A stretch of DNA of 64,000 bases from Minicystis rosea (GCA_001931535.1 CP016211.1:9223703-9287702), one strand, 5' to 3'. Counted from the stretch's first letter, positions 34,080 through 43,536 are shown. The notes: a model not told the origin generated them from the letters alone. Numbers and translations are program-made.

Positions 34080-34643
34080 ATGCGCTACCGTCGCTCCATG
34101 ATACGAGCTCTCGTGATCTGCACGTTGCTGGCTGCGTGCTCTCCAACGGCTCCGACGGTGGCGTTGGAGTCCGGCGTGAAGGCGGCGAGCGCCCCCGCCG
34201 ACGCGTCGGCGGAGAGCGCACCCGCCGGCGCATCGGCGAAGAGCGCACCCGCCGGCGCGTCGAAGAAGGAGACGGACGTGACCTCCGCAAAGCCCCCGTG
34301 GGCGCGCCTCAAAGGCGTGAAGCCGATCGAGATCGTGTCCGACACGGCGCGCTGGCAGCGGCTCGGCGTGAAGAGCGCCCACGCGTTCCGCGGCGAGGGC
34401 CCGGACGTGCTCCTCGTCGTCTACGAATTTGCCGACCAGCAAGCGCTCCTCGCGGCCAAGGCCGAGCTCCTCGCGGTCGATCCGCCGCCCGGCGCTCTGC
34501 AGGTCGGTCAGCCACCGGCATTCTATCGAAAGGCCTCCTCGACCGGCGCGTGGCTGCTCATCGCTGGTCTGCCCGCGGAGAAACCACCGTCGCCCCAGAT
34601 GGAGGCCGCGCGCGACGCCCGCCTGCACGCTTGGGAGCAGTGA
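34080..34643 (+). CDS. Lipoprotein with Ala/Ser repeat linker
   Basis: A 187-residue lipoprotein. Signal MRYRRSMIRALVICTLLAAC ends in the lipobox LLAAC. The linker has three imperfect repeats (APADASAES, APAGASAKS, APAGASKKE). The globular part, about 120 residues, contains DVLLVVYEFADQQALLAAKAEL and AFYRKASSTGAWLLIAG, an alpha/beta pattern I cannot assign. ATG 34098 is an alternative start. Function unknown. Confidence 0.82.
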   Translation: MRYRRSMIRALVICTLLAACSPTAPTVALESGVKAASAPADASAESAPAGASAKSAPAGASKKETDVTSAKPPWARLKGVKPIEIVSDTARWQRLGVKSAHAFRGEGPDVLLVVYEFADQQALLAAKAELLAVDPPPGALQVGQPPAFYRKASSTGAWLLIAGLPAEKPPSPQMEAARDARLHAWEQ

Positions 34644-34824
34644 GGCGCTCATCTTCAGGGATTCGCCATGATGCAGCGACGCCCGCTCCGTCGAACAACG
34701 CGCTCGATGCCTGAGCCCGCCTTCAGCATGTGACGTTGCAGCGCGGGAGCGGAAGGCCGCGCTCATCCCACCGCGCCCGAGGTGCGGAGCCTGTGGTCGC
34801 GGGACGCGGCACTAGGTTCGCGTC

Positions 34825-36311
34825 ATGGCGGGCATCGCGAATGTCGCGGCGGACAGGCTCTTCGATCGACACACGGCGCTCGCCGGTGCTGCGCGCGGCC
34901 GGCGAAAGGCCGGGCCCATGGAGGCCGCTGCCGCGCGCGCCCGCGCGATATGCCACTTCGATCTCGATGCGATGGGCATCTCGACGCGCTGATCGGCGCG
35001 CTTCGCGAGGGTGGCGCGGAGGTGTTCGCCGAGTACTGCGCGTGGGCCTCCGTGCTCGGCGAAGGGCTCGGGGGCGCGCCCGACGAGATCGACGCCGCGC
35101 TGCGCGTGCTGCGGGACGAGGTCGCCGCGCAGATCGAGCCGGCGCCTGCGGCCGCTGCGCTTGCGCTCCTCGATGCCGGACGAGCCCGGCTCCGCGTGGT
35201 CCCCGTCGTCACGCCCGCCAGCCTCGCGGTCATCCCGAAGGCGCCGGCCGCGCCCCCGGGCCACTCGGCCGCGGCCGCCCTCGACGCGGCGGCGGCGCGG
35301 CTCGCGGCCATGTCCGTCGTGCTCGGCTTCATGCGACGGCCAGCGCGCGCGATCGCGTACGGCGAGCAACGCTTCCGCTGCCTGGAGGATGCCGGATTTC
35401 ACATCGCCCAGCTCGTCGCGGCGGTCTCCGAGGATCAGCCCGAGCTCTTCGCCGAGTACGCGGAGTGGGCAGAGAGCGTGCTCGTCGGCGCCGGCCTCCC
35501 CGCCGACGAGCTCGTACACCACCTCGGCGAGCTCTCGGACACCCTCGACGTCGTGCTCCCTCCGCACCTCGCGGCGCCGGCGCGCCGGATCGTGGCCGCC
35601 GCGATCGATAGGCTCCGGCGCGGTCCGTCCGAGATCCGGAGCTTCCTCGATCGGGAAGCGCCGCTCGGCGATCTCGCGCACCAGTACCTGAGCGCGCTCT
35701 TCGAGGGGCGGCGACACGATGCCTGCTCGCTCGTCCAAGCGTCGGTCGAAGCGGGCGTCCCGGTGCGCGAGGTATACGCGCGGGTTTTCCAGCCGTGCCA
35801 GTACGAGCTCGGGCGCCTGTGGCAGAAGAGCGAGATCAGCATCGCGCAAGAGCACTACTGCACGGCGGTGACGCAGCTCTGCATGAGCCAACTCAGCGCT
35901 CGCGCCGAGCGCGGCGAGCGCACGGGGCGCCGGCTCCTCTCCGCGTGCGCCGGCGGGAATCTTCACGAGATCGGCGCGCGCTTCGTCTCCGACTTCTTCG
36001 AGATGGCCGGATGGGACACGCGCTACCTCGGGGCCAGCACCCCGGCCGATCACCTCGTCCGCGAGGTCGTCGCGTGGAAGGTGGACGTGCTCGCCGTGTC
36101 GGCCACGCTCGTCAGCCACGTCCGCGCGGCGCGCGAAATCGTCGAGGCCGTGCACGCGCACCCCGCGTGTCGGAACGTCGCCGTCGTGCTCGGCGGCTAC
36201 CCGTTCCGTGTGGTGCGGGATCTAGCGCTGCGCATGGGCGCCGACGGATCCGCGTCCGACGCCGAGGGCGCCGTCGAGCTGGCGAAGGGCCTCCTCGCCG
36301 CGCGCGGATGA
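34825..36311 (+). CDS. B12-binding photoreceptor-like protein, apparent frameshift near residue 50
   Basis: The open frame ending at 36311 has a repeated helical domain, then a B12-binding four-helix bundle with Trp-x9-Glu-His (LWQKSEISIAQEHY, 35818-35859), the motif of CarH-type cobalamin photoreceptors, then a Rossmann B12 domain with NLHEIG (35955-35972) where CarH has ExHxxG, and DVLAVSATLVSHVRAAREIV and VVLGGYPFR. No DNA-binding domain is visible. The first repeat starts in another frame: ATG 34825 encodes ICHFDLDAMG, and the frame from 34978 continues HLDALIGALREGGAEVFAEY; the intact second repeat reads FRCLEDAGFHIAQLVAAV. Restoring one G in the run at 34974-34976 would join them. It heads a kinase operon. 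Likely a light- or B12-responsive signal input. Confidence 0.85.
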
Positions 36312-36371
36312 TCACGCGACACCGTTGGATTCCTGCCGGCCACGCTCAATGCTCATGGTGAGGGGATCCAG

Positions 36372-37685
36372 GTGAGCGCGGGACGCCGACAGGAAGCCGC
36401 GAGAGGCGCCGCGATTGCGAGCCGGGCGATCGCTCGCCACGCGCTCGACACCGCGGAGCCTCTGCTCGATCGGTCGCTCGCCGTCGCGATCGGCGTGTTC
36501 TCCACGGCCGGCACGACGCGCTACGCCAATCGAGGCATGGCGCGCCTGCTCGCGGGCGTGGACGGGCCGGACAGCGTGAGCGCGCGCCTCTTCTTCCCGC
36601 GCTTCGCCCAGCTCGCGGAGGCCCCGCGGCGCGATCCGGTGTTCCAGGGGATCTTGCAGTTCGGCGATCGGTCCACCGTCGCGCACAGCGTCGTCGGCGT
36701 CGTGCGGTGGCTCGACGACGATCTCTTCGTCTTCGCGGAGTTCGACGTCGTCGAGCTCGAGCGGATCAACACCGAGGTCGCCGCGGTGAGCTCGGAGATG
36801 GCCGGCCTCCAGCGCCGGGCCGAGCGCGACAAGCTCGCGCTCGAGCGCGCCCTCGCGGAGCTCGGAGAGACGCAGTCGATGCTCGTCCACGCCGAGAAGA
36901 TGCTCGCCCTGGGGCAGCTCACGGCGGGCATCGCGCACGAGATCAACAACCCCCTCGCCTACGTCGCCAGCAACGCCCGGACGATCGGCGACACCCTTCG
37001 AGAGGTGGTCGACGCCTACGGCGCCCTCGACGAGGCGGCGCGGACACGCGATCTCGCGGAGATCAGGAGCTTGGCCGAGGAACTCGGGCGGCGGCTCGAT
37101 CTCGACTTCCTCCGCGCGGACGTGGGCGATCTGCGGCGCGCGACGATCGAAGGGATCGCCCGCGTGCAGGGGATCGTCGACGGCCTGAAGCGGTTCGCCC
37201 GGCTCGACGAGGCCGCGGCGCAGATCGCCGACGTGCGGGGCTGCCTCCAAGACGCCATCGCCATCGCGGCGCCGACCTTGAGGAAGAGCCGCATCGAAGT
37301 GTCGCTCGACCTCGCCGAGGTCCCGCTCATCCGCTGCCGGCCCGCCGAGCTCTGCCAGGTGTTCCTCAACCTCCTCGTCAACGCGGCGCACGCGATCGTC
37401 GAGCGCGGCGGCGAAGGCGGGCACATCGTCGTGCGCACGCGCGCGGAGACGCACCGGATCGTGATCGCGATCGGGGACGACGGCGCGGGCATGACGCCCA
37501 CCGTCCTCGGCCGGATCTTCGATCCGTTCTTCACCACCAAGCCGGTCGGACAGGGGACCGGCCTCGGGCTCACCATCGCGCACAAGATCATCGTCGACCG
37601 GCACGGAGGGTCCATCACGGCCACCTCCGCGCCGGGCGCGGGCACCACCTTCACGATCACGCTGCCGGCGGAGGCCGCGTCATGA
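36372..37685 (+). CDS. Sensor histidine kinase (cytosolic, PAS-like N-terminus)
   Basis: A 437-residue kinase without membrane helices. Residues 25-125 resemble a PAS-type domain (LAVAIGVFSTAGTTRYANRGMARLLAG). A coiled coil (LERINTEVAAVSSEMAGLQRRAERDKLALERAL, about 130-160) leads to the H-box MLALGQLTAGIAHEINNPL with the phosphoacceptor His near residue 186. N, G1, F and G2 boxes are present (LLVNAAHAIVE, GDDGAGM, IFDPFFTTK, GTGLGL). GTG 36372 has AGGGGAT upstream. It lies 60 bases behind the B12-binding protein and overlaps the next gene (ATGA), so the B12 protein may feed signal to it. Confidence 0.95.
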   Translation: MSAGRRQEAARGAAIASRAIARHALDTAEPLLDRSLAVAIGVFSTAGTTRYANRGMARLLAGVDGPDSVSARLFFPRFAQLAEAPRRDPVFQGILQFGDRSTVAHSVVGVVRWLDDDLFVFAEFDVVELERINTEVAAVSSEMAGLQRRAERDKLALERALAELGETQSMLVHAEKMLALGQLTAGIAHEINNPLAYVASNARTIGDTLREVVDAYGALDEAARTRDLAEIRSLAEELGRRLDLDFLRADVGDLRRATIEGIARVQGIVDGLKRFARLDEAAAQIADVRGCLQDAIAIAAPTLRKSRIEVSLDLAEVPLIRCRPAELCQVFLNLLVNAAHAIVERGGEGGHIVVRTRAETHRIVIAIGDDGAGMTPTVLGRIFDPFFTTKPVGQGTGLGLTIAHKIIVDRHGGSITATSAPGAGTTFTITLPAEAAS

Positions 37686-38839
37686 CCTCCATGGATCCGC
37701 ATCCGCACATGTTCGGGTTGCTCGTCGTCGACGACGAGGTCGAGACGCTGCGCGCGCTCCGGCGCGAGCTGCGGCGCGAGTACGAGGTGTACACGGCCGA
37801 GAGCGCCGACGAGGCGCTCCGGCTGCTCCGCGAGCGCGCCATCCAAGTCGTCATCACCGATCAGCGCATGCCGGGGACGACGGGCACCGAGCTGCTCCGG
37901 GTCGTGCAACAGGAGTTCCCGGACAAGGTCCGGCTGCTGCTCACCGCCTACGCCGACATCAACGCCGTCATCGCGGCCATCAACGTGGGCGGCGTGCACC
38001 GTTACCTCATGAAGCCGTGGGATCCGAGCGAGCTCGCCGTCACCGTCCGCGAGGCCTTCCACCGTTACCAGCTCGAGGAGGAGAATCGCCGCCTCGTCGC
38101 GGAGCTCCGCCACGCCAACGAGCAGCTCGTGGCGCTCGACGGCCTGCGCGGCGAGTTCGTCCACATGGTGGCGCACGATCTCCGCAACATGGTCAACGTC
38201 ATCCAGGGCTTCTCGAGCCTGCTCCGCGTCGGCGACGCCGGGCGGCAGCAGCGCTACCTCCAGCGCATCGACGAGAGCGCCGCCGCCGTGACCCAGACGT
38301 TGAGCGACCTGCTCGACTCCGCCTCGATCGAGCACGAGGGCTTCCGCCTCGACGTGCGCGACGTCGACATCGCGGCCCTCGTGCTGCGGGTCGTGGGCGC
38401 GAGCGAGCCGAGCGCCCGGCACAAGTCGGTGGGCGTCCAGGCCGACGTCTCCAAAGCGCCGCCGCTCGTGCCCTGCGATCCCTCCCGGATCGAGCGCGTG
38501 CTCGGCAACCTGCTCCTGAACGCGCTTCGCTTCTCGCCGCCGGGCGGGACCGTCCGGGTGACGCTGGATCGGATCGAGGGCGCGCTCCGGCTCTCGGTGA
38601 TCGACGAGGGCGCAGGCATCCCCGCCGAGGATGTCGGCAAGGTCTTCTCCAAGTACTGGCGCGCCAACCCCAACTCCGCGCGCGGCGAGCGAAACGTCGG
38701 GCTCGGGCTCTCGATATGCAAGATCTTCGTCGAGCGCCACGGCGGCACGATCGGCGTCGAGAGCGTGCCGGGGCGTGGATCGACGTTCTGGTTCACGCTG
38801 CCCTACGCCGAGGCGCCGGCCCGAAGGGAGCGTGGCTGA
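37682..38839 (+). CDS. Response regulator-histidine kinase hybrid (REC-HisKA-HATPase)
   Basis: A 385-residue protein. Residues 12-125 are a receiver domain (LLVVDDEVETLRAL, VVITDQRMPG with the phosphoacceptor Asp near residue 60, LLTAYAD, YLMKPWD). A short coiled coil joins it to a HisKA domain (VHMVAHDLRNMVNVIQGF) and a HATPase (LGNLLLNALRFSPPGG, DEGAGIP, VFSKYWRA, GLGLSIC). This order, receiver first then kinase, makes it the acceptor and next transmitter in a relay from the upstream kinase. ATG 37682 overlaps the kinase stop. No output domain is encoded nearby. Confidence 0.95.
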   Translation: MTSMDPHPHMFGLLVVDDEVETLRALRRELRREYEVYTAESADEALRLLRERAIQVVITDQRMPGTTGTELLRVVQQEFPDKVRLLLTAYADINAVIAAINVGGVHRYLMKPWDPSELAVTVREAFHRYQLEEENRRLVAELRHANEQLVALDGLRGEFVHMVAHDLRNMVNVIQGFSSLLRVGDAGRQQRYLQRIDESAAAVTQTLSDLLDSASIEHEGFRLDVRDVDIAALVLRVVGASEPSARHKSVGVQADVSKAPPLVPCDPSRIERVLGNLLLNALRFSPPGGTVRVTLDRIEGALRLSVIDEGAGIPAEDVGKVFSKYWRANPNSARGERNVGLGLSICKIFVERHGGTIGVESVPGRGSTFWFTLPYAEAPARRERG

Positions 38840-38840
38840 A

Positions 38841-38928
38841 GATGTGACCGACGAAGCTGCTGCGCGCCCCGCCAGGGCGGTCAGCCTCCCTGGCGGCGCG
38901 GCGCTCGCGACGCTTTGTCGGTCACATC
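38841..38928. repeat. Hairpin element, second copy of the 7227-7353 type
   Basis: GATGTGACCGAC (38841-38852) pairs perfectly with GTCGGTCACATC (38917-38928), and CCGCCAGGG pairs with CCCTGGCGG inside. It shares CTGCTGCGCGCCCCGC (38857-38872) and GCGCTCGCGACG (38901-38912) with the element at 7227-7353, although the arms differ. It starts two bases after the response-regulator stop and precedes the convergent lipoprotein, a terminator position. Confidence 0.8.
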
Positions 38929-38955
38929 TCGAGTCGCCGGAAAGGGCTGCGCGCT

Positions 38956-39651
38956 TCAGTGCTGCGCGTAGTGATACCAGGTGATGCCGGGCTCGATGTC
39001 GTTCGGATCGAGGCTCGGGTTGCCGAGCGCATCGGTCACGTAGGTGAAGGAGAGCGACGACGGCGTCGTGGCGAACGCCTGGCTCGTGTTGCTGGTCTTG
39101 AACCACACGATGCCCGAGAGCTCGTTGTGGTTGGTCTGCTCGATCAAGAGCCCGATGTGGTGGGACGGGTCGTCGGGATCGACGGCCTGGAAGAGCCGCC
39201 TCTTCGAGGCGCGAGAGATGTAGCCCAAGCGCGACCAGTCGACCGTGGAGACGAATTGCGGGGTCGCGATCGCCGCCCCGAAGCTGGCCTCCGAGGTGAG
39301 GTAGTCGCCGATCAGCGTGTCGCTCGGGGAGGTCATGGTCGTGTACGTCATCGTCAACGACGTCATGGTCTCCACCGAGGTGGAGTGTGAGCCCACCCAA
39401 TACTCCGACCGCGAATCGTAGCTGGAGCCGAGGGGCAGAGCGTTGTTCCCCAAGATGACGTGGATGAAGGGCGTCGACCCGTGGAGGATCTCCACCTTGC
39501 CGACGTACGCGTCGACGGGGAACTGATGCTGGCCGACCTCCGCGATGTGCTCGGCCTCGTCCAGCGCCGGATCCCCGGGCAGCGCGCTGCTGCACCCCGA
39601 CGCGATGAGCAAGATCCCGATTGGCCAGATGGCGCTCCGTTGAATGTGCAT
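38956..39651 (-). CDS. Lipoprotein (phage tail/Hcp-like beta pattern possible)
   Basis: A 231-residue lipoprotein with signal MHIQRSAIWPIGILLIASGC and lipobox IASGC. AAAGGAGCC precedes ATG 39651. The domain is beta-rich with many Thr and Ser (TSLTMTYTTMTSPSDTLIGDY, TSNTSQAFATTPSSLSFTYV) and a small helical element. The alternation of strands could fit a jelly-roll or Hcp-like barrel, but I cannot support a family. It is alone on its strand, convergent with the kinase operon. Confidence 0.82.
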   Translation of the reverse strand: MHIQRSAIWPIGILLIASGCSSALPGDPALDEAEHIAEVGQHQFPVDAYVGKVEILHGSTPFIHVILGNNALPLGSSYDSRSEYWVGSHSTSVETMTSLTMTYTTMTSPSDTLIGDYLTSEASFGAAIATPQFVSTVDWSRLGYISRASKRRLFQAVDPDDPSHHIGLLIEQTNHNELSGIVWFKTSNTSQAFATTPSSLSFTYVTDALGNPSLDPNDIEPGITWYHYAQH

Positions 39652-39958
39652 TCGAAGGCTCCTTTCGAGCTCTGCCCGAGAAGCGCGGCTCTCGTCGTGA
39701 CGCGGAGTCCGCGTCTCTCTTTCCCGCGCTCGCCGGGTGAGCCGAGAGCGACGCTACGCGACGAGGCGCCGGCCTAACCATTCCTCTAAACAGGTGGTCT
39801 CGACGGTTCGGCCTGCCGCCAACATCGCTCGTGTTCCCCGGAACGACGATGTCGAGCGCAGCGTGGTGAACGGAGGTCGACGTCGTGGAGAAGATCGTTG
39901 GCGTCGAGGTGCGTTCACCAAGGGGTGACACCCTCGCTCGGCCATCGAGCGTTGACGC
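39652..39958. other. Intergenic region between divergent genes
   Basis: About 307 bases separating the divergent lipoprotein and the frameshifted gene. It should hold both promoters. The stretch at 39775-39800 is locally A/T-richer (ACCATTCCTCTAAACAGG), a possible promoter spot. I see no gene or clear repeat. Confidence 0.4.
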
Positions 39959-41409
39959 GTGCCGCGGTTCGCGGTTGGGTCCGGCGTGCCCGAGCAAACC
40001 GACCTCTCCAAGGAGACCGCGCTCCTCGACGCCATCGACGCGGCCATCGATGCGCCCGACGACGAGGACGTCGGGCGGCGCCTCAACCAAGCTTGGTCGA
40101 CGCCGCCGTCGCGCTACTCCGCTGCCGGGGCCAAGCGCCTCCGCGCCCACGCGGCCCGGCGCGGCGAGCCGCAGCAACGCGGCATCCATCTGGTCCTCAT
40201 CGACGCCCTCAAGAAGCAGGACGATCCCGAAGCGATCGCCTTCATGCTCGACATGCTGCTCGACGAGGGCTTCGCCTGGCGCGCCGCCGTCGCGCTCGAC
40301 CTCCTCGATCCCGTCCTCGTCGCCCAGCCCCTCCGCGACTGGCTCGCCGGTCGCGATCCCGAGGCCCTCCCCGATCCGCTGGGCGTCCGCGCCCTGCGCG
40401 CCAAGATCGATCTCGCCTCGCCTCCGGCGGGCGCGGCGGAGCCGGTGACCCCGGACCTCCTCGAGCACTGGATCAGAAGCCGCAGCTTCGTCGCCCTCCG
40501 CCTCGCCCTCGCCCACGGCATCAGCGCCGACACGACCCTCGGCGAGGGCGAGACGCTGCTCCATCACGCCATCGCCGCCTGGACGCTCGATGACCAGCTC
40601 GCCACCGGAGAGCCCGACGAGCCTACGCGCGCCGACTGGGAGGCGTTCATCGGCGAGCTGTTCGCCGCCGGCGCCAAGGCCGACCGCAGGCTCACCAATC
40701 GATTCTCCGGCGTCTATCGCCGCTGGCCCAAGGGGACCACGCCCCGGGACATGCTCGATCTGGAGCGCGAGGATCGCGGCGTGCCCGCGGCGGTGATCGA
40801 TCGCCTGGAAGCGCGCTTCCCTCCCCGCACCGCGGCCCCAAGAAGGTCGCCAAGCCGAAGGCCCCGCGCGACGTCTCCTTCCGGCGCTCGGTCGACGAAG
40901 CCCTGGCTGGATTGCGCGGCACCGCGCTCGGCCCGGCCCTGGAGAAGGCGCTGGCCGGGTGGCCCGACGAGAAGCTCGCGCAACTGGAGTTTGGCCCTTG
41001 GGGCTACGCCTCCTCGATCCTCTCGGAGATCGGCGCGGCGGCTCCCGAGGCAGCCGCGAAGACGCCGGGATGGATGGGGGTGCTGACCTCGCCCGGCGCG
41101 CCGCGCGTCTTCAACGTGGTGGTGTCGGGGAGCCGCGAGGAGGCCCGCTTGCTCAACGACATGAGCATGGCCTCGATGGAGCGCTCGATGGAGCGCGTCG
41201 ACCTCGACGGCTGGCCCGAGGAGGCCGCGGCCCTGATCCGCAAGGAAGGCCGCCTCGCCTACCAGGGCGACGCTTTCCTGATCGGCAAGAAGAAGGGCGA
41301 CACCACCACGCTATGGGAGGCCAGCCGCGAGGGCGTGGTCGACCTCGGCACGGTGCAGACCTTCCTGATCGCGCTGGTGGAGGACACACGCCGAGCGCTG
41401 CTCGGTTGA
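39959..41409 (+). pseudogene. Hypothetical protein with ankyrin-like segment, frameshifted
   Basis: Two frames together make one protein of about 480 residues. Frame 1 (from GTG 39959, or GTG 39986) encodes a helical region and an ankyrin-like part (SFVALRLALAHGISADTTLGEGETLLHHAI). At 40817-40838 it becomes Arg/Pro/Ser-rich, while the neighbouring frame takes over with GPKKVAKPKAPRDVSFRRSV and continues to a normal stop at 41409 (EALAGLRGTALGPALEKALAGW...LVEDTRRALLG). A single-base indel near the C-run around 40822-40827 explains it. Whether the gene is dead or the indel is a sequencing error cannot be told. Function unknown; the C-terminal domain has TTTLWEASREGVVDLGTVQ. Confidence 0.7.
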
Positions 41410-41496
41410 GCGTACCGGCGCTCCGCGCGCTTCCACTCCACGACCGCGCCCGACGTCGATAAGCTCGTCGCCGCAATCGTGGGGATGGAGGGACAG

Positions 41497-43155
41497 ATGA
41501 CACGTTGGGATCACGAAGCGGATGTCGTCATCGTGGGCGCGGGCGGTGCCGCGCTCGCAGCAGCGGCGGCTGCGGTCGAGGCCGGGGCCTCGGTGGTGAT
41601 GCTGGAGGCCGGCGACGAGCCGGGCGGCACGACGAAGCTCTCGGGCGGTGCCTTCTGGATACCGAACAACACGCTGATGCGCGCGGCGGGGCTCTCGGAC
41701 CCCCGCGACGCGGCGCTCCGGCTGATGGCCCGCCTGTCGTACCCGTCGATCTACGATCCGGAGGCGCCGCGGCTCGGCCTGACCGAGAACGAGCACGCCT
41801 TGCTCGCCGCCTTTTACGATCACGGCTCGGCGGTGATCGACGAGCTCATTCGGCTCGGCGCGATCGACCCGATGATCCTGCCGCCGCTCGGCTTCGGGCC
41901 GAGCCCGATCGCGGACCCGGACTACCACGCCGAGCTGCCCGAGAACGCCGCGCCCGAAGGGCGCGTGCTCACGGCCAAGACGCCGCCCGGGGTGATGGCG
42001 TGGCCCGGCGTCTACCTCGCGGGCGGGATGATCGAGCACGTCCGCGGCCGGGGCGTACCGATCCACGTGCGACACCGCGTCGTGCGCGCGCTCGTGAACG
42101 GCCGCGGGGACGTGATCGGCGTCGAGGCCGAGCACGACGGCCAAACGCGCGCGGTGCACGCGCGCCGCGGCGTCGTCTTCGCCACGGGCGGCTTCGCCCA
42201 CGACGCCGCCAAGGTGCGCGCGCACCTGCGCGGGCCGATCTTCGGGAGCGGCAGCGCGAGCACCGCGAACGGCGCGTTCCTCGACATCGCGGCGCGGCTC
42301 GGCGCGTCGTTCGGCAACCTTCAGAACGGCTTCTTCTACCAGGCCGCGCTCGAGGAGATGCTGGCGACCGGCGGCGCCGTGCGGAACCCGTTCGCGCACG
42401 CGTTCCTGCCGTACGGCGACAGCACGATCTTCGTCAACAAGTACGGCCGCCGCTTCGTCGACGAGAAGGCGATGTACCACGTGCGCGCCCAGAGCCATTT
42501 CCACTGGGCCGGCACGGAGTTCCCGAACCTCGTGCAAATCATGATCTGGGACGAGTGGGTGGCGAACGAGCCCACGTTCTGGCCGTGGCGCGGCGTGGTC
42601 CCGCTGCCGGGGATGGAGTCGTCGTTCGTCATCCGCGCGGACACCATCCCCGAGCTCGCGCAGCGCATCGACGAGCGCCTCGCGAGCCTGCGCGGCCGGC
42701 AGAGCCTCAACGGCGCGATCGGGAAAGACGTGCGGCTCGCCCCGGATTTCCTGCCCAATCTGCAGGCCACCATCCAGCGCTTCAACGGCTTCGCCGAGAC
42801 CGGCGTGGATCTCGACTTCCACCGCGGCGAGACGCCGCTTTCGCCGGCGTGGCAAGGCCCGTCGCGCAACGGGCCGAACCGCACCATGTATCCGCTCGCG
42901 CCCACCGGCCCGTACTACGCGCTGCTGCTCGGCGCGGCGACGCTCGACACGTGCGGCGGCCCGCGCATCGATCCCGCGGGACGCGTGCTGCGCGACGATG
43001 GCACACCGATCCCCGGGCTGTACGGGGCTGGCAATGCGATCGCGTCCCCGGCCGGCCACGGCTACTGGGGCGCAGGCGGCACCATCGGGCCGGCGCTGGT
43101 GTTCGGCTTCCTCGCCGGGCAGCACGCGGCACGCGAAGCCCATCGGCCCGCATGA
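41497..43155 (+). CDS. FAD-binding dehydrogenase of the 3-ketosteroid delta-1-dehydrogenase type
   Basis: A 552-residue flavoprotein. GAGGAALAAAAAA with a following E in VVMLEAGDEPGGTTKLSGG gives the FAD Rossmann motif and the FAD_binding_2 signature. The C-terminus GLYGAGNAIASPAGHGYWGAGGTIGPALVFGF is characteristic of KstD-like enzymes. The family dehydrogenates ring A of 3-ketosteroids or related compounds; substrate assignment needs the active-site Tyr pair, which I cannot place with confidence. GGAGGGAC lies before ATG 41497; ATG 41485 and GTG 41479 are alternatives. Monocistronic. Confidence 0.92.
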   Translation: MTRWDHEADVVIVGAGGAALAAAAAAVEAGASVVMLEAGDEPGGTTKLSGGAFWIPNNTLMRAAGLSDPRDAALRLMARLSYPSIYDPEAPRLGLTENEHALLAAFYDHGSAVIDELIRLGAIDPMILPPLGFGPSPIADPDYHAELPENAAPEGRVLTAKTPPGVMAWPGVYLAGGMIEHVRGRGVPIHVRHRVVRALVNGRGDVIGVEAEHDGQTRAVHARRGVVFATGGFAHDAAKVRAHLRGPIFGSGSASTANGAFLDIAARLGASFGNLQNGFFYQAALEEMLATGGAVRNPFAHAFLPYGDSTIFVNKYGRRFVDEKAMYHVRAQSHFHWAGTEFPNLVQIMIWDEWVANEPTFWPWRGVVPLPGMESSFVIRADTIPELAQRIDERLASLRGRQSLNGAIGKDVRLAPDFLPNLQATIQRFNGFAETGVDLDFHRGETPLSPAWQGPSRNGPNRTMYPLAPTGPYYALLLGAATLDTCGGPRIDPAGRVLRDDGTPIPGLYGAGNAIASPAGHGYWGAGGTIGPALVFGFLAGQHAAREAHRPA

Positions 43156-43287
43156 GCAGCAGCGAAGGCCGGTGGCGTCGCTGCTCGTGAGCGCTGAAGA
43201 CGCCGCCCAGAGGGGCCGAGTCTGCGACCGAGCGCCATTCCCATCCTCGATGGCCTATCCCCATTCCCATCCACACTCCGAGCGCCC

Positions 43288-43437
43288 CTAAATCAGCGGT
43301 CAAGACTCTCGAACAACAGTCTCCTCGTGGACGTGGACGTTTACGTGGACGCACGTCCACGTCCACGAAGGGTCTTCGTCGTTCGAGAATCACGCTCGCT
43401 ACGCTCGCTGATTTAGATCTCGGCTCAGCAGACTGTT
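43288..43437. repeat. Nested palindromic element
   Basis: CTAAATCAGCG (43288-43298) pairs with CGCTGATTTAG (43406-43416), TCTCGAAC (43307-43314) with GTTCGAGA (43381-43388), and CGTGGACGTGGACGT (43326-43340) with ACGTCCACGTCCACG (about 43353-43367). An outer ACAGTCT/AGACTGT pair crosses these. The result is a long nested stem-loop of about 130 bases in an intergenic region of 380 bases. A/T content is higher than around. It is not obviously related to the two hairpins at 7227 and 38841. Confidence 0.8.
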
Positions 43438-43536
43438 AGAGCATATCGTTTGCTCGTCGGCCGTCTCCCCTCTGCCCTCCAGGTGAGTCGTCCGTCGCGC
43501 CATCCATCGACCATCTGCGTGGAGACTGCTCGAATC

